64,000 bases of DNA from Cordilura impudica (lineage: Eukaryota > Arthropoda > Insecta > Diptera > Scathophagidae), in the NCBI GenBank assembly GCA_963682025.1, contig OY821519.1:104728480-104792479 (forward strand), given 5' to 3'. A program made the position numbers and the translations under genes. Numbering within the stretch: the first letter of the stretch is position 1; every line of letters begins with the position of its first letter. Positions 33,460-46,021 of this stretch are shown in pieces. Under the pieces are notes generated by a model. That model did no database searches and was not told where the DNA came from. It worked only from the letters and a program-made list of their open reading frames with translations.

Positions 33460-33962
33460 CACTGTGGAACATTTTTGGGATTGTTGTCTGGGGGGTGAGA
33501 AATTCCAAGTCAGGGTGATGGTACTAGGTCAGCATAGTAAAACCCTCAAAGGGTTTGGCGTTCGTATGCGTCAGTTTTTTTTTTATGACCTTTTAAATTT
33601 TTTCCTTATCTTGATGTTTTTTTGCTTAGTTGTAACATTTTGGCAAAAACGTAGTTTAACATAACTCGAGAACCACTTGTCCGATTTTGATGAAACAAAC
33701 TCAACAAAATTTAGAACTACAATTTCTTTAATCCGTGCATATAACGTTTTTCTTTATAATCAACAGTTTTGCCGGTAAAAATAAATTTGTGGAGAAAAAA
33801 AAATATTTTTTTGCCTAAAAATTAAATTTTTTTTTTTTTAAATTCATAAAAAATCCAAAACAGAAAAAAAGGCTCAAGTGTTATTAGTTTCATGCAAAGT
33901 CACCTATAAACAAAATGCGACATAGATCATAGAAATCGATTAACGCGTTCTGCTTTTATTTA
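33460..33962 (+). repeat. Left terminal inverted repeat of F
   Basis: Reverse complement of about 36276-36764, with blocks CTGGGGGGTGAGAAATTCC, AAACCCTCAAAGGGTTTGGC, GTTTAACATAACTCGAGAAC and ATAGATCATAGAAATCGAT recognisable in order. Confidence 0.8.
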
Positions 33963-34069
33963 CAATCAATTAAGTGAAGGTATCCCATTTTGACAAGAAT
34001 ATTGATATTTGTTTTTATTCAAAAAAGTGTCATTATCGCCTTTTTTTATAAATTTTATTTTTATTTATT

Positions 34070-35975
34070 TTAATAAATATTGCCTAGACTTTTTCGATGG
34101 TGGTTGTTCGGGACTAGTGGCATCGCATTCATCGCTATCATCAGTTTCTGAACCACACATAATGTCAATGTGTGACTCCACTGTTGGCCCTTCTGCATCT
34201 CCTGAAAATTCTTTATCATCAAGATCATCCTTGTCTTATCACACAACCTTACTCCACCAGCAAATTTCCGCAATTATTGCACTCGGCGACTTTTTGCCTC
34301 TATATCTGTAAGTTTTTGTTTTATTAAAATGAGTTTGAAAAAATAAAAAATCAGTATAACCTCATTTCAAATGGCATAGCAACTTGATGATAGCGTTCAC
34401 CTTGTTCATCAAGTTCGGTAGCCAATTCTTTGCTGAAGTAGTCCAGATGATGATGTAAATAATGGATTTTCAAGGACATGTGGACACCAATTTCCGAGAA
34501 TGCTCTTAACATCCTTGCGACAGAAACATCGTAGTTGTTAGAACGATGCTTTCCCAACAAGCCTTCTATTACTTCTTTGATTGCGTGCCATGCATTCAAT
34601 TCAGCGTCAATCAGAAGATTGTTGAATGCGTCACTTTTAATCAGCTTTCGTATATCTGGACCATTTAGTACGCCCGATTGGAAAAAATTAATTTGTTAAG
34701 ATGGAAAATCATGGGAAATGAATGTGATATTATAACTTACCTTCTTTAATTTTACTTTCGCTCAGTCTCGGGTAAATTAGTTTCAAACACAAGAAAACTT
34801 CATCTCTTTTGGCGACAGTTTTGATAAAATTCTTAACAATTCCAAGTTTAATATGCAGTGGAGGCAGCAATATCTTCTCCTTCGGCACTAGAGGCTCACG
34901 AATAATATTGGCCGTTTGTAACCTGCTGTGCTCTCTGAGTTTCCATCCGTGGCATGCATATTGGTCACCGGAAAATCGTGTGTCCCAATCGCACAAAAAG
35001 CACATATATTTTATATAGCCGCTTTGAAGACCGCAAAGCATTGCTACAACTTTTAAATCGCAGCATATGCGCCACATATGTTTGGCGTAGTTAACCATAA
35101 AAAATATATTCCAGTGCATCATATGTTTCTTTCGTTTCTGTACTATAGGCGATTGGAACTGAAGGTTTTTTATTGGTCTTATGCAGTAAAACCGCCTTCA
35201 AGCTGAGTTTTGGACTGTCAATAAATAATCTCCTGTCATCTGCTTCATATTTTATTTCCATTGCGTCCATCAATTTTCCTACATCCGTGCAATATGCAGA
35301 AGGTTTTTCATCATTCACAAGGAATAAACTTTGGAGTGCTGCCTGACGACTTCGATAAGCTGTGACTTTCACACCGGTGCCAACAAATTGTTTGATTTCA
35401 AAATGGAAGCCAGCTCTTCCGATTTATGCTGTGTTAATTCCAACTTGGCAACAATTGAATCAAGCTTATTTTGATTTATTAAAATTGGCTCATTGGATAC
35501 TGATGGCTCATATGGGGGGATCATCACGTGCATGATATGTCGGAGCAGTCGTATAAGAGAAAATATCTGGCTAGAAGCTTTTGGCACTGGAATGTGGTCC
35601 GAATGAGGCAATGGTGTTGCGGTACTTGCAACACCAACGTAATATACGATTTTCTTATCCTTTTTGCGGCTCCTTTATTCGCACATGCATAGAAATTCAA
35701 TGGATTGTGACCTTCGCCAGGATTAGTCCAAGTCATTGGGATACCGAATGGCATACTTTCACGTCTTCTATTTTTCCAATCCATTAGACGGTTGGTAGCA
35801 GCTTTTACACACTATATTTGGTACCCAATTCTTGTTCACTATAACATTTTGGTTGAAGTACATCTCGTATGTTTGAACAAAATCAGTACTGAAATTTCCC
35901 CTTTTTTTATGTGTTGAGACATATTGACAACAGCAGTAGCAAAAGCTATTTATATCTGGCTTGCACAGTTCCATA
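34070..35975 (-). pseudogene. Transposase-like gene of element F
   Basis: Minus strand, N to C. 35974-35770 has CYCCCQYVSTHKKRGNFSTD and WVPNIVCKSCYQPSNG, a Cys-rich N-terminal module. 35784-35620 has NRRRESMPFGIPMTWTNPGE and NFYACANK (second Cys pair). Next come HSDHIPVPKASSQ, a helical linker and RSRQAALQSLFLVNDEKPSA. The core has DDRRLFIDSPKLSLKAVLLH (candidate first Asp), RICCDLKVVAMLCGLQSGYI (second Asp) with YMCFLCDWDTRF, LLPPLHIKLGIVKNFIKTVA and LDEQGERYHQ (candidate Glu). The layout matches, from memory, a multi-copy insect/arthropod family of uncharacterised proteins. One-base frameshifts lie near 35770, 35620, 35371 and 35100. Introns are inferred at 34738 (G|GTAAGT) and 34365-34313 (ending TTACAG). 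The tail is YRGKKSPSAIIAEICWW. Confidence 0.65.
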
Positions 35976-36275
35976 TTTTGTTCACTTTTGTTCGCTTTTA
36001 AAAAACTGGAGAAAAATCACTTTTACTGTTCGCGTTCGTCGGCACTTGTTGAATGACAAAAATCACAGAACCAGTGTGAGAAAGAGAAGAAGTATAATGA
36101 CAATTTATGTGAACATTACAGAACCAGTGTTGCCACATCAATATATCTCTTTTAGTACAGTAGAAAAATATGAGAGAGTTCGGCTTGTGAGTGTCAATGT
36201 TTTCTCCAAATAATGTTGTGCATATCTGGAGCAAATTTTTGAAATTCATACATTTACCTAATTGTGAATAAATGA

Positions 36276-36764
36276 GAACTGCGTGCATCGATTTTCATGA
36301 TCTATGCCTTTTTTTGCTCATGAGTTATGTGACTTTACGCGAAAGTAATTAGTTTTGGCACTTTTTTCCATTTTGGATTTTTTTATGAATTTAAAAAAAA
36401 AAAAAATATTTAAATTTTTAGGCAAAATATTCTTTTTTCCCTTCATACATTAATTTTTAACTTCGAAAGTGTTACACATATAGGAAAACGATGAAGAAAG
36501 AGATTAGAGAAATTGTAATTCTTAATTTTTCTAAGTTTGTTTCATCAAAATCGTACAAGTGGTTCTCGAGTTATGTTAAACTATGTTTTTGCCAAAATGT
36601 TACAACTAAGCGAAAAAACATGAAGATAAGGAAAAAATATAAAAAGTCATAAAAAAAAACTGACACATACGAACGCCAAACCCTTTGAGGGTTTTACTAT
36701 ACTGACCTAGTACCATCACCTTGACTTGGAATTTCTCACCCCCCAGATTGGCTGTTGTACTGTG
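36276..36764 (-). repeat. Right terminal inverted repeat of F
   Basis: Mirror of the left repeat; the same blocks appear in reverse order and complement. Confidence 0.8.
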
Positions 36765-39700
36765 TTATTTACCTTATAGTACAAAAAATATATATAATTT
36801 AGAGAAATATAGTTCGTATATATATATATGATGTGGATCTAGTACTCATATAGAAATTCATACATAGTGTAGGCCTTCCTATGCTAAATATCAATTCTAT
36901 TAATTATTATGATATTACTTTAATATGAACATCTGATAGATAATAATTTGCATAAATTAAATAAACCGTGCTCTAAAATGCATTTTTGATAAAAACCTGC
37001 AATCTTAAGAAATAAAAAAATAATTTTGCTTTTCTAGCAAAACTGCATTAAAGAAACGGAAAATAAATACAAAATTAACTAAAGAAAAGTCTTAGTAGTA
37101 CTCCTGTCTATTTGCCAGCCTGATGAAATCATGCTGACATTAATCTTATTAAACACTACATTGTAATTTATATAATTTACAAACTTTAATATAAAATAAG
37201 GATCTTTATTAAAATAATTTAATTTAATTTTTCGTTGTTAAATTGTCATCATAATTTAAGCAGTATCCTTAAATTAACAACATTTTGCTAAGATGGTTGT
37301 TCTATTATTCATTCTTCAATTCTTCATCCCTCTGCATCTATGTACGAGTAGTATAAGAAATTTTAGAATTCAGATTATTTCTTGTCATAACATAGAAAAT
37401 CATAAAACACCACCCGCGGCACAGATAATGAAGCTTAGGAAAATATACCACAACAAAAAAAAAAAAAGAGAAAAAAAAGCAAATGTCAACATAAAATATG
37501 CTAATAAAAAGGATAATCTTACAAGCAAAAATCCTTTCGACAATTTTTGAGTGTTACGCCAAAAAAAATTATTGTATTATAGACGACGACGACTACGACT
37601 AAACACAAACCTTACAAAGAAAAACAAAATAAAGCAGACAAAACAGGAAGTGCCTAATTAATGTTGTATGCTAGCAGTTGAGCGAGAACTGACGAAAAAA
37701 GGGACAGAATTACAAGCGCCAACAAGAAAAAAAAAGCAAGCATAAAATTAGAAAAAAGATAATGAATATACGAGAAATTGCTGGAAAAAAATACTACACT
37801 GCACAATGGTATAAAAACTATGTAAAAATCGTGGAAAATTTTTCAAAGGCTTTTGAAATGTAGATAAATAAGCAAAAAATTATTAATTGTACAAGAACAT
37901 ATAATCGGGAAATCTCCAAAAGCCCCTGTCCAGTTGAGCATACATATATACTTCTAGGATCTTCAAATATTGCTGGAAGCATTTTGAAAGTAATGAGTAT
38001 AATGAAAAAAAAAAAACTGAGTGGTTGAATATTGTTAGATAAATTAGTTTTATTGCAGGGAAGCAGTGTCTTATGGTGTTAGAACTGCAAATGACTCAAT
38101 CTTTTAATTTAGGACTGATGATTTATGCATCGGGAATACTATGCCTAAACAAAAACATGACTTTTCAATTCAAACTTCGCTGGTTTATCATCTTGGAAAT
38201 TATGAATATTCCAAAATATCTTCGGCGAACAAACTGTGCTGAAAAAAAAATGTCTACAAGTGGTGCAAAGTAGTTCCAAGAATACAGATGAATACAAAAA
38301 ATGTCCCGGATGAGAAATACATGAAGTGGGGAACAACTGGTTAATGAATTTTAAGATTCTGTCGCTTTACAACCAAGTACTTGGGCAATACTTTTAGCAT
38401 TCCGAAATGATTAATCAACGTCATCTAAAAATATATTTTGGGCTTAAAACGCGAAAATCTCGATTGGCCGCAAAAACGCAAAATTTATTAAAAAACCAGC
38501 CAAACAATTTTCTTTAATTTTAGTGGTATGGTGTCTTTTGAGTTCTGTTTCATTGAGCAAAACCGTTAGCAGGAAATATTATTTTATCATTCTACGTCGA
38601 TTATGTGGAGCTATTTCGCAGACTATTTCACTTAGTCTGGCTAAACTATAGGGGCCATTCCAGCGACACCATTTTGAATCCACTAAAGAGCTAAAAGTCA
38701 TTATCATCTGAAGGCTATTCAGGAAATTGACTTCAAGAACTGATACGGATATTGGAAATATTTCAGCAAAATTGAAGGAAGGAATTATTTTGAAAGGGAA
38801 TTATTTTGAAAGCGATAAAATTGATTGGAAAGAATATATGTATATAGTTATGGTTATTTAAAATTGAACACATCTAAAACAATGATTACTTACTGTTTAA
38901 AAGTGTGTTTTAAAGTTATGAAAAATTAAACAAATTTTGCAGAGTTTCTTTAATATTTCAACTTATTATTATTTCTTTCTTAAATATATTTACGATGATC
39001 CCTTACTCACTGACTGACTGACTGATTCTGTAACGCTGAAATAATACACACACATAGCATTCCATACAAAGCTATGCGAAATACACAAACAAAATTTAAT
39101 CTTTCTCATTTGATACAAACCCACACACAATGTTCTCTCTTCTTTGTTACCGACCATTGCCGCTAGTAAAAGCTTCTGAAAATCGACAATTTTTGAAACT
39201 AAATCGCAAAAATCGTCATTTTTAAAACAAGAAATTGCCAAGAAAATTTTACAGCTTATAAAATTCGAAAAAATATTAGAAAAGGAAACAATAAAATTTA
39301 TTTATATCATTCATATTACGAATATTATTAGAGCATTGGCTATTTCGATATATAAAAATGTATTAGTGATGAAATTTCAACGAAAAAAATTTAACACAGC
39401 AATCAACCAAATAATTTTATTGATATGTATCTATAGCTGAAACATATAATATAAGTTTAAAGAATCGCCGTAATTAAAACTTAAGTCTTAAATGGAGATG
39501 CTATTCAAGGTATTTCCGTTTTGAAACGACTTGACCCAGAATTAAATCTATAAATATTTTGTAATTATCATTTACACTGAACAAAAACTATCAACAAACA
39601 ACCCATTAATTGTTAACCCTTGAAATCGTAATTTTTATGCTGCTGAAAATTTTAAATCTTCAATCATCATTTTAACAAATTTAACAAATCATTTTAACAA

Positions 39701-42359
39701 ATTGAAAAATCGTCGAAATTACAATAAGTTGCCAAAACTGGCAGCACTGAATGAAATTTTAAACATTTTTATTTTTTCTCATTTAACGTCGTCCGATATG
39801 CATACATACTTCTTTTATCGAACTAAACTTTTCCGTTTGTCTGATTTGTTTTCCATCTCAAAATTGTTTTGTGTTGTTATGAGTGCGTTCGTTCAGGTTC
39901 TCTGATGGCCAGCACTTACCAAAGAGTATGATTTTTTGATAAATATTTGAGAAGAAAGAGATCTTCTATGGGGATTTTGTTGTTGTCCAACGTATGATTT
40001 CGTAGCTCTGTATTGAAAAGCCCTTGAAAAAATAGTGCAATATTATGTTTAAAATTTAAATTATTGTAACTTTGCATAATTAAATTACATTGTAATTTCA
40101 GAAGAGAGGTGGTAAAATAATTTTTTTTCACTCATAATATTAATTTTTGCAAAATTTGCTTAAAAAAAATTTAGACAAACATAAATTACGTAAAAAGGTA
40201 TATTAAAGATTAATTAAAGACTTAAAGACGATTTGGAATAATAAGTTTTTTTTTTAAGTAAAATTAATACTCCCTTATTTTTTTTTAGATTTATAGATAA
40301 CTTTGCAAAAAATGTAGTTCTCTTTTTTCAGTTTACATGTATGATGAAATATAAAATATTTCTTTCTCTTTTGTGTAGGTGTATTGGTGTTTGCACTTCC
40401 TTAAGGGGTGGTGGGTTATAAAACCTTTTTTTGCATTTCTCTTTCTGAATGCGCAACATGTCGAGCATGTTGTGTGAAAGTTTTAAGTAAATCAGAGCAA
40501 AACTTAAGAAGATACAGCGTTTCCAGTGACCGACCTCATACGGTATATAGTATATAAATCAGTTTTTAGAAAACTTTAAACCGATTTTCTCGCAAATAAA
40601 TGTTCGAAGTCCGTGAACATCATAACTCAAAATCTACTTAACCGATTCTCTTGTAATTTTAGACACTATATCTACACATAAGTCTTCAGGTAACCACGAA
40701 GGTTTTTTTTTAATTCCATTTTTCTTCCCCATTTTTTAACAACAAATTCCCGAAATTGTATAGCAAAATTTGTTTTTCACTTCAAAATGCTACCGTCACT
40801 ATCTCAGGAAACATATGGCCATTTAAACGCATTTCGATTTTGTTATTTCACATGATCCTGTAACGAGTTATGATGTTCACCACAAAACAACAACGCCTGC
40901 GGAGATTCGCTGCCACGGACTTATTTGTTAAAATTTTTAATTGAAAATTTTTTTAAGATTCTTCAAATGCTTTGCTATAACGTGTATATGAAATAAATAG
41001 TCCAACATTATTCATACCTTCAAAAAAGAATTATGAAAATACGACATTTTTTCTTAAAACCTTGCGCCTCTGTAAGAAACTTTTAGGAACCTTGCTCTAA
41101 AACGTTTTTTTTTTTATGCTATTCTATTTTTTCTACAATAAAATGAAGTTCGGTTATAACAAACTCGGCGGGACTGGTCAAATTAGTTCGTTATAGACTA
41201 AGTTCGTTGACTACTGGCAAACTTTTACGAAAATATACATAAAAGGACCTTTTACAAAACTTAATTTGTAAATCGAAGTTTTTGTTTTGTATTTTTTACA
41301 ACTGTTTTTCGATTTTTTTTTTTAAGAAATTTTATAAACACTAAAATTAATTTTTTTTTTTAATATATAAAATATAGGAAAATTCTATAATGGAAAAAAA
41401 AATTTCCTTGTTAAAGTCAAAATGAACGGGCGCCTAGACGCCACACAATCAACTAGTTTAAACATAAAAAGAGAGGAAACGCAATGGTTCACTCAACAAA
41501 AAAGTATATATTCCATGTACACAACTCAAAAATGTATCCTTCGCCTTAAATCGTAAGGACATGTAATTGAATAAAAATAGAAAAAAAAAAATAAGTTAAT
41601 CTGTTCTCTCTCTATTTTTCTATATACGTAGTTTTAAAAAATTCTTTTATAAAATTTATAACACATTCAGAGATTGAGCTAAGAATGTTTTGACTATTGG
41701 TAATTAAGATGGAAATTAAGTCTTGGCTCGTAAATAAGTCATTTTGTTTGAGTAACTGTTAGTCCGGTTCTTCAATATTATTGCCAAAATAGGCCAAAAT
41801 ATGAAGTTTCATTAAGTAGAGAATCAATCTCCAAATAACCAAATTTACGCGTATCCTATTTAAAATAACTCATATATGTCATCAACATGTTTTTGGGCTT
41901 CAAATGCGAGAAATACATTTTGTATTTGCGCAATTATTGTGCATATTTTGTGTCTCAAAAGATTTTTTTTTTCATTAAGCACGCTAAAATGAGTTTGAGA
42001 CTCAAGCCACATATTCAGAATTGTGTCAATGGAATCGGAATTTTAGTTCACATATCGGAATCTTTAGTAATCTTTTTATGCATCATGCTGTGCAATTTTT
42101 GTCTTACTGACAAACAAGGGAATCAATTATATGTTTCTTTGACCAAACTGTTTAAATTTAAAAGGCATTAAAACGAAAACCTATTTTGCACTTTTTTAAA
42201 AGGGACGCTAATTGGAAAAAATTCCCATTTTGTACAGTTAACAAGCACTAAATTCAGCCCGAAAAGCGCTAAGTTGGCATCGCTGCAATTGATGAGATCT
42301 TCTATATTTAAAAACGAAAACATCCATTAATTCAATACCGCATACTATTCTACGAATTC
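36765..42359. other. Long AT-rich region without a recognised gene
   Basis: About 5.6 kb with no identifiable coding family. 38040-38340 has a patchy readable frame (SIQTSLVYHLGNYEYSKISS, then NTKNVPDEKYMKWGTTG) and could be a decayed exon or transposon piece. 39005-39022 is a short (ACTG)n run. 40380-40700 (TAAGGGGTGGTGGGTTATAA ... CTACTTAACCGATTCTC) and 41140-41230 (GTTCGGTTATAACAAACTCG) read like old dispersed repeats, but no second copy lies in this window. Poly-A/T tracts are frequent. The frame at 41887-42171 has no motif. Confidence 0.4.
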
Positions 42360-42600
42360 ATCAACAAATACAATAGTAGAAATTTTATATATACAGACAG
42401 ATCTAAAACGAAGGAGTACCTAAACATCTTTTGTGATTGATAAAATCTTCAGTACCTCTATACTTCCAGAATTAAGTTACATGTATATGTTGAAATAATA
42501 GCAACATACAATGCCATATATCATATATCATCTTCAGACATGAATTCATTATCGATACGCAAATGTCGTCGAGGCAAAATAAATTGATTGCTGCTTCACC
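42360..42600 (+). pseudogene. Non-LTR retrotransposon RNase H fragment
   Basis: FIYTDRSKTKEYLNIFCD (from about 42385) resembles the start of the retrotransposon RNase H domain (YTDGSK). A second frame just downstream, VEIIATYNAIYHIS, resembles the E-containing block (AEIxAIxxAI). Stops and frame changes follow. Too short to assign a clade. Confidence 0.45.
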
Positions 42601-42699
42601 TCTTTCGTAACGAACCAAATTGATCTTCAGTATGAGCTATATGCATGCAAGATAATGTCACTAAAAGTATAAGAGATGCAAAGTCGAACTATTGCGAGT

Positions 42700-43935
42700 T
42701 TGGTCGGCGAAAAACTAAAAGAAGAAATGGCAGATATTTAAGGAGGTAGGAATAGGAAATAAAACTAGAAAAGTTAACAACTTAGGCGTCAATGAATTAA
42801 ATGAATTGTTCGTTATTCCTACTACATCAGTTTCCTTAACTCAGGGTAATGCGATTACCGTTACCCATACAAGTAATGCATCAATTTGAATTCCCAGTGT
42901 TCTATCGCGTTGCTTATCTGTTAAATTATATGCTGTCGGACTCGACTCAGGCATTACTACTACTTGTTTCCCGAGTTGCTGGAAATACGCCAATATTATA
43001 TCGGTTCCAATATCTAAAACTGAGTATCGACCAATTGCAGTATTTCCCTGTTCATCCAAAGTATTTTAAAGAATCCTGCAGCTCCAGATGATGATATATT
43101 TGATATCAGAAAAGCATTTATAGTAGCTATACTACTTTTCTTGTATTGCTGGACCGCTCTAGGGCTTTCGATTGAGTCAGCCATGAAACTCTTTGCACCA
43201 AACTCTCGACATTTTTAACTTTTCTAGGACAGTTGTCTTGCTAATGGCTACATGTCTTTCAGGACGAATTTATTCAGTGACCTTAGAAGACACAAGTTTG
43301 GGTCCTCTCTTATTTTCCTTGTACATCAATGATCTACCTCAAATAATTTCTCACTGTAAATTTCATTTATATGTGATGATATCCAAATATACACTAGCGA
43401 TTTGGGTTGTTCGATTTCTGGGTTGTTCGATTTCTTAAAACTAATAAGTCAAAATGCCTTATCATCTAAAAAGAAAACATTTCTGTCATTTCTGTTATAT
43501 TAGGTAATCAAACAATCAACAAAGAATCTTGGAATAATTTTCAACAATTCCCTCAAATGGAACATTGTACACCACTCAGCAACTTATTCCAGCAAAGACG
43601 CGCGAACTTCTTGCCAAAAACTTTGTCATGCTGTATGGATGCAAAATATCACTAGTTGTGATGCTCGTGGTAGTACCAGCTTAGAAACTGCTTACAGTGC
43701 TGTACTGAGATACGTTTATTATATAAAAAGTTATGATGGCGCATCACCTTATATACAAATTGGCATAGGCTTTGATGATTTGTTAAAGGTAAATCATTAA
43801 TATCCTTACATAAGATAATTTATACCAAGGAGCAGAAATATTTATACAGTCGCATTCAATTCGCCCGACCAAACAGGGGAATGGAACTTATTCTTGCTCG
43901 AAACCATAGTCTTATATCTGTGGTTTTCTAGAGTT
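42700..43935 (+). pseudogene. Decayed non-LTR reverse transcriptase, same family as 51893
   Basis: Recognisable pieces in the order expected: TEYRPIAVFPCSSKVF (about 43020), RKAFIVAILLFLYC and DRSRAFD-like sequence (about 43100-43170), GPLLFSLYINDLPQIISHCK (43300) and, near 43836, IYTKEQKYLYSRIQFARPNR, matching IIYQKEPSYLFNRLTFARSN of the intact frame at 51893-53830. The YADD catalytic motif is lost (YVMISK). Multiple deletions and frameshifts. Confidence 0.65.
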
Positions 43936-44708
43936 TTGAGCTAACGATGCCAAATATATTAATTTTTAAATTAAATTAAAAAAAAAAAAAAATAAATATT
44001 GACCATTTCTGAGCTTTTCTTTAAATAACGACGTTTGATCGCTGATAAATTATTTTCTCAGAAAACGACACATAGCGACATACGTTGTTATTAATGAAAA
44101 AAAAAAAAAAATGCAAAATATTTTCGGATTATTTTTCAGTTTATAACCACTTATAAAAACTTGTGTGTTTATTTCTGTTATTTTTTGTCGCTTTTATTCT
44201 TGATACGTTGTAATATTCTCACTCTAAGTCCCGTTAACTTTCTGTTGACGAAAACAAAATCAATTTTACAAGCAACAGCAACAGCACTGGTAGTTTTCCT
44301 TTTCAAAGAAAACGACATATGTCGACATAAGTTGTTTTATCTGCACACACTTTAAGTGTAATTTATATATTGTTTTTTTCATCCTTTTCTAGGATCTATT
44401 CCTCTTAAAATAATCGACTCAAAATTTTTATAAAGTATTTATTGCCAATATCTACAGGACTGTTAAACAAAAAGTCCTAAAAACTTTATATCGAGCCCAT
44501 AATTACAAATATAACGTTTTTTGGCTCTCCTGAACATTTTGATTTAATGACATATGCGGTTATTCTAGATAACCACAGATATATGATTGGCAGTTTTTTA
44601 TTAATTCTGTAAGTCTGTAAAAATATTTTATTTTTATAATTTTAAATTTTATTATATCAACGTTTTGTTCTGTTTTAATTTTTTGTTATCATAATTAAAT
44701 TATGTATA
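43936..44708. other. Intergenic, no gene seen
   Basis: AT-rich with poly-A tracts at 43979-43992 and 44098-44111; frame at 44161-44355 unrecognised. Two similar 'gaaaacgacataXgXcgacataXgttgtt' words at 44055 and 44309 form a weak direct repeat. Confidence 0.4.
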
Positions 44709-44710
44709 TA

Positions 44711-46021
44711 TAAAAGGTCCGCCATCTAACGTTTTTTTTTCAACTAGTGCTTATTTCGTGAGTGGTAACACTTAGCTCATGTCTGATTTGACAGATAATT
44801 CGTTTTGTCCTTCCGCTGAACGAATATGGTTGTGTATATGCTTGAACGACGCTGGGAAATATTGCGACATTACTTTGAAAATCATGGTAATGTTGCAGAA
44901 TGTGTGCGAAAATTGCGTATGGATTTTGGAAGAAGAGAAGCACCGTCAACTCCGTATATTCGTTATCTTGTGAAAAAAGTGAAAGAAACTGACATCTTCA
45001 TCGATGAACCAAAGCGTGAAAAGCCAAAAACAGTGCGTACACCCGAGAATATTGCTGCTGTGGCAGAAAGTGTGCGTGAAGCGCCATCAACATAAATTCA
45101 CCGTCGATCTCAAGAATTGAACATTTCGGAGGCATCATTGGGACGAATTTTGCATAAAGACCTTGGAATGACGCCATACAAAGTCCAATTGGTTCAGGAG
45201 TTGAAGCCAACTGACCATCAAATGCGTTTTCGCTACGCTAAGTGGGCCTGCGATCGACTTACAGAAGATGCCGATTTTGCCAAAAAATTCATCTTTTCAG
45301 ATGAAGCTTATTTTGATCTTGGCGGGTACGTAAACAAGCAAAATTGTCGCATTTGGGGCACAGAAAACCCGCATGCATACATTGAAAAGCCGATACACCC
45401 AAAACGAGTCACTGTTTGGTGCGGATTTTGGTTCAGAGGCATAATTGGGTCATTTTTCTTTGAAAATGAGCAAGGAGTGGCCGTTACAGTCAATGGCGAT
45501 CGTTATCGGCCCATGTTGAACGAATTTTTGTTCACAAAAATTGAAGAGGAGGATATGGGCAACATTTGGTTTCAACAGCACGGCGCTACGTGCCACACAG
45601 CCGAAGCTACACTCGATGTTTTGCGCCCTGTTTTTGAAGATTGTATTATCAGCCGCAGAGCTGATGTCGTTCGGCCACCTCGGAGCTGCGATTTGACACC
45701 GTTGGACTATTATTTGTGGGGTGCCCTCAAAGATAAGTGTTACGCCAACAAGCCAGAGACAATTGACGCTTTAAAGGACAATATTCGTGAAGCCATTGGT
45801 GAAATACAGCTGCACACAATCGATAATGTGCTTAAAAATTAGACCGATCGTGTAAGCTACTGCATGGCTAGCAGAGGCAGCCATTTGAATGAAATTATTT
45901 TCCATTATTAACCGAAAGGATTGTACTTTCAAATAAAAAATTAAATTTGAGATAATATTCAGTTGTTTTTTTTTTTTATAGCATTTTCAAAAAAAAAAGG
46001 TTATTTGGCGGACCCTTTATA
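44711..46021 (+). mobile_element. mariner-like element, rosa (DD41D) type
   Basis: Terminal inverted repeats: AAAAGGTCCGCCATCTAACG at the left and, in reverse complement at the right, AAAGGGTCCGCCAAATAACC, each followed by a T-run. The flanks are TA, as for Tc1/mariner insertions. It encloses one transposase frame (44826-45911) broken by two stops. Length is about 1.3 kb, normal for mariner. Confidence 0.85.
44826..45911 (+). pseudogene. rosa-type mariner transposase, two stops, mutated catalytic Asp
   Basis: The N-terminal helix-turn-helix part reads ERRWEILRHYFENHGNVAEC and PKTVRTPENIAAVAESVR. A TAA at 45093-45095 interrupts it. The catalytic core runs 45117-45842 with FIFSDEAYFDLGGYVNK (first Asp in SDE), WFQQHGATCHTAEATLD and CDLTPLDYYLWGALKDK (third Asp in PLD). 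Second-to-third spacing is 41 residues, the DD41D signature of the rosa group. The second catalytic position is His (CAC at 45579-45581) where active relatives have Asp. A TAG at 45840-45842 replaces the Trp of NW; the frame then continues TDRVSYCMASRGSHLNEI to TAA at 45909. The start is unclear because of a frameshift before 44826. Confidence 0.85.

Larger units (their letters stand above)
33460..36764 (-). mobile_element. DNA transposon 'F' with ~500-bp terminal inverted repeats
   Basis: Left end CACTGTGGAACATTTTTGGG (33460) and right end ...GCTGTTGTACTGTG (36764) are inverted copies that stay alignable for about 490-500 bp inward: 33960 near ATCGATTAACGCGTTCT pairs with 36282 near AGAACTGCGTGCATCGAT. 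Between them lies one minus-strand gene with introns (34070-35975) encoding a Cys-rich N-terminus and a DDE-like core. The target duplication could not be fixed by eye. Frameshifts in the gene show this copy is inactive. Terminal fragments of the family occur at 20800, 22775, 46815, 60060 and 63200. Confidence 0.75.

Noticed and set aside
34009..34311. Plus-strand Ser-rich ORF
   Set aside because: It is the antisense shadow of the tail of the F-element gene on the minus strand.
37293..37550. 85-codon ORF as a gene
   Set aside because: Starts hydrophobic then becomes a Lys-rich reading of A-runs; no splice signals, family or repeat support.
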